NCBI GenBank assembly: GCA_018714945.1
Contig: DVMO01000073.1
Coordinates: forward strand, 1 to 6,284
DNA length: 6,284 nt
Source of the DNA: Fimisoma avicola
Lineage (GTDB): Bacteria; Bacillota; Clostridia; Peptostreptococcales; Anaerovoracaceae
Reading direction: 5' to 3'
A model generated the notes under the pieces. The model made no database searches, was not told the origin of the DNA, and was given only the letters and a program-made list of their open reading frames with translations. Shown in pieces: positions 4,913-6,284 of the stretch. The stretch's first letter is position 1; each line of letters opens with the position of its first letter. Made by a program: the position numbers and the translations under genes.

Positions 4913-5005
4913 AAGTGACCTCCTTTTGTATGCGGTAATCCCTGTTACCATGTTGTAGTATCAGTATACAGGTAAATCCACGGTGTTACAAATGTTAGGT
5001 CACTT
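4913..5005 (-). promoter_or_regulatory. Inverted repeat masking the transposase-remnant SD
   Basis: AAGTGACC (4913-4920) and GGTCACTT (4998-5005) form a perfect 8-bp inverted repeat around a 77-nt interior. In minus-strand RNA the 3' arm overlaps the last bases of AAGGAGG and reaches the ATG of the IS110 remnant. The 5' arm lies upstream of the internal promoter, so only read-through RNA could form the stem. The interior also holds a 5-bp hairpin, GGTAA/TTACC, with a 6-nt loop (4935-4950). This matches the layout insertion sequences use against read-through transcription. Confidence 0.5.
4963..4991 (-). promoter_or_regulatory. Sigma-A-type promoter upstream of the IS110 remnant and zinc-ribbon/flippase operon
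   Basis: On the minus strand, TTGTAA (4991-4986) and TATACT (4968-4963) are separated by exactly 17 nt; they match consensus at four and five of six positions. Transcription would start near 4956, about 44 nt before the remnant ATG. It is the only convincing promoter between the hydrolase and the zinc-ribbon gene, so it probably drives the zinc-ribbon/flippase operon. It may derive from the insertion sequence. Confidence 0.6.
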
Positions 5006-5013
5006 CATATTAT

Positions 5014-5082
5014 CTGGAAGATCTGATAGCCATTGCCGAAAAGCTAATCTGCAGCGGCATGTCCTCTGTGGTGAAGGAATAA
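5014..5082 (+). pseudogene. Possible fossil of an XRE-regulator linker (plus strand)
   Basis: A short open stretch without a usable start reads LEDLIAIAEKL, then unrelated residues, and stops at TAA (5080-5082). The first part matches the linker DDLKAIAEKL of the XRE regulator encoded at 379-888. Over ten codons 24 of 30 bases agree, with changes mostly at third positions. That suggests a homologous gene piece rather than chance, but it is only 30 nt long and the similarity ends abruptly. Confidence 0.3.
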
Positions 5083-5084
5083 CA

Positions 5085-6056
5085 TTATTTATCCGTATGA
5101 GACTGTAGATACCCGAAAACATATCCTATCACAGCCTCCCTGTCGTCTCCGCTGAAACCGTGCCCGGCTCCGTCGATCCTGATAAGCTGGGCCGACGGAT
5201 AGCTTTCCAGTGCTTTTTCCGAATAAGATATGGGCACAACCGTATCCTCAGTACCGTGGATCATCAGTACATCCTTTTTAAAAGAGCTTACATCCTCATA
5301 TATATCGTAATCCATCAGGGGCTCAAAATATTCCCTGCCAACTTTCATGTGCATAAAAGTATAGGTTTCCGGTATGTTTTCGGCTGTGCCAAATAGTTCC
5401 ACAGCCCTGTCCGCCAGCACAAAAGCCGGATACAACAATACCATGCCCTTTATCCTGTCCTCGTGACGGGCTCCTGCCATGGCAGAAACCGCTCCACCCT
5501 GGCTGGTCCCCATAAGAAAGAGATTTTCGTCGTCTACAAAGTCCTGCTCCTCTACCGCTCCTATGACCTGCTCCAGATCCTCAAGCTCGGTAAACACAGA
5601 CATTTCCAGAGTCGAGCCGCCGCTTCGGCTTTCGGGGCTGCCTCCCCTGAAATCGAAACAATATACGGCATAACCCTGCCCTGCCAGGGCTTCCGCATAA
5701 GGAACCCCTACCCTGTGTGTACCGCCGTATCCGTGGGAAAATATTACAGTCGGCAGCTTGTCGCCTGCGCCTTTGGGTATATAAAAGACACCGTATATGT
5801 CTTTTTTTGCGCCGTCTGTTGAAGGGACAGAAAATTCTACAGTCTCGTAGCCGTATGTCCCCTCAGTTACTGAAGCGCCGGCTCCCGCCTCAGACGCCGG
5901 GTCATTTCCCGTCCCGTCCGAACTGCCGTCAGTATCGCCGGCCGTACCGCCTGCGCAGCCGGTGGTCATTATCAAAGCGATGACCAGGCACAGGATGAGC
6001 ATGTTTTTTCCGGCTCTGCAGAGGGCCTTGTTGATTTTACTTAGTCTTTTTAGCAT
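5085..6056 (-). CDS. Secreted alpha/beta hydrolase lipoprotein (esterase-like)
   Basis: A 323-residue serine hydrolase exported as a probable lipoprotein. The signal region is basic (residues 1-18), then hydrophobic (19-30), ending in TTGC with Cys34 as the likely lipidated residue; the -3 position is Thr rather than Leu, so the lipobox is slightly unusual. A Gly/Ser/Asp/Ala-rich tether follows (35-65). The alpha/beta-hydrolase core has the oxyanion-site HGYGG (108-112), nucleophile elbow GTSQGG with Ser185, HGTEDTVVP with Asp271, and GAGHGF with His299, so the full catalytic triad is present. It resembles feruloyl/cinnamoyl-type esterases and dienelactone-hydrolase relatives; the substrate is unknown. 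The start overlaps the HxlR gene by 20 nt with a weak SD, so it is probably co-transcribed and coupled. No clear terminator follows it. Confidence 0.9.
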   Translation of the reverse strand: MLKRLSKINKALCRAGKNMLILCLVIALIMTTGCAGGTAGDTDGSSDGTGNDPASEAGAGASVTEGTYGYETVEFSVPSTDGAKKDIYGVFYIPKGAGDKLPTVIFSHGYGGTHRVGVPYAEALAGQGYAVYCFDFRGGSPESRSGGSTLEMSVFTELEDLEQVIGAVEEQDFVDDENLFLMGTSQGGAVSAMAGARHEDRIKGMVLLYPAFVLADRAVELFGTAENIPETYTFMHMKVGREYFEPLMDYDIYEDVSSFKKDVLMIHGTEDTVVPISYSEKALESYPSAQLIRIDGAGHGFSGDDREAVIGYVFGYLQSHTDK

Positions 6057-6284
6057 ATTTTTCTTTGTATTCCGTTCCCCATATTTCCATGGCTTTGATT
6101 ATAGGGCGCATGGATTCGCCCAGCTCACTGAGGGCATACTCTACTCTCGGCGGAACTTCCGGATAGACTGTCCTTGTCACTATGCCGTCTTCTTCCATGG
6201 AACGCAGGCTGTCCGTCAGGACTTTCTGAGAAATACCGTCCAGGTCTTTTTTCAGTTCATTGAAGCGCCATGGCCTGCCCATCA
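6037..6284 (-). CDS. HxlR-family winged-helix regulator (5' end beyond the window)
   Basis: The last 81 codons plus two bases of an HxlR/MarR-like DNA-binding protein. RFNELKKDLDGISQKVLTDSLR is the helix-turn-helix, and EEDGIVTRTVYPEVPPRVEYALSELG is the wing, which carries the family's most conserved block (YPEVPPRVEY). Full-length members have about 100-120 residues and an N-terminal Cys near the first helix; that part lies past the right edge. The Met at 6282 is internal, because family members have upstream residues and the frame stays open to the edge. HxlR proteins commonly sense redox, aldehyde or quinone stress. The overlap with the hydrolase gene suggests they share an operon and perhaps a regulatory link. 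Confidence 0.9.
   Translation of the reverse strand, partial: MGRPWRFNELKKDLDGISQKVLTDSLRSMEEDGIVTRTVYPEVPPRVEYALSELGESMRPIIKAMEIWGTEYKEKYAKKTK

Noticed and set aside
5160..5983. Plus-strand open frames opposite the hydrolase
   Set aside because: Antisense shadows of a gene with a complete catalytic triad; no family features.
1..6284. CRISPR array, tRNA, rRNA, phage or complete insertion sequence
   Set aside because: No regularly spaced repeats, cloverleaf-like segments, rRNA motifs, intact transposase or phage structural genes were seen on either strand.

Overview
This window looks like a chromosomal accessory stretch from a Gram-positive anaerobe of the Clostridia, most likely a Lachnospiraceae-type gut organism. 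That is an inference from the protein families (XRE regulator with a membrane tail, VanZ, flavodoxin lipoprotein with a DUF4405 protein, PST-type flippase, HxlR), the strong AAGGAGG-type ribosome binding sites and the moderate GC content. No rRNA, tRNA, CRISPR array or intact mobile element is visible. Except for a truncated plus-strand gene end at the left edge, every gene is on the minus strand, so transcription runs from right to left.

Layout from right (upstream) to left. (1) Positions 5085-6284: the C-terminal part of an HxlR-type winged-helix regulator overlaps a secreted, lipid-anchored alpha/beta hydrolase by 20 nt. (2) Positions 4791-5084: a 297-nt intergenic region holding a good sigma-A promoter and the first 22 codons of an IS110-family transposase, which then hits a double stop. 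Two inverted repeats each bury a ribosome binding site. A short plus-strand piece resembles the linker of the XRE regulator elsewhere in the window. (3) Positions 2885-4790: a small membrane protein with a double zinc ribbon overlaps a polysaccharide flippase by 8 nt. (4) Positions 1591-2776: a promoter with a dyad between its -35 and -10 boxes, partly overlapping a terminator hairpin, drives a flavodoxin-domain lipoprotein and a DUF4405 membrane protein joined by an ATGA overlap. (5) Positions 240-1535: a promoter, a VanZ-family membrane protein, a structured spacer and a membrane-anchored XRE regulator, closed by an intrinsic terminator, with a second minus-facing terminator just beyond. (6) Positions 1-164: the end of an unidentified plus-strand gene converging on that operon.

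The units look like envelope-related functions: an extracytoplasmic esterase-like lipoprotein, an extracytoplasmic flavodoxin with a membrane partner, a glycan flippase and a VanZ protein. Nothing in the sequence ties them into a single pathway. The most unusual part is region 2, where a degenerate transposon start appears to have become the leader of the zinc-ribbon/flippase operon. The second SD-masking stem begins 5 nt beyond the remnant's stop codon, which suggests that translation of the 22-codon leader controls access to the next ribosome binding site. This rests on sequence reading alone.
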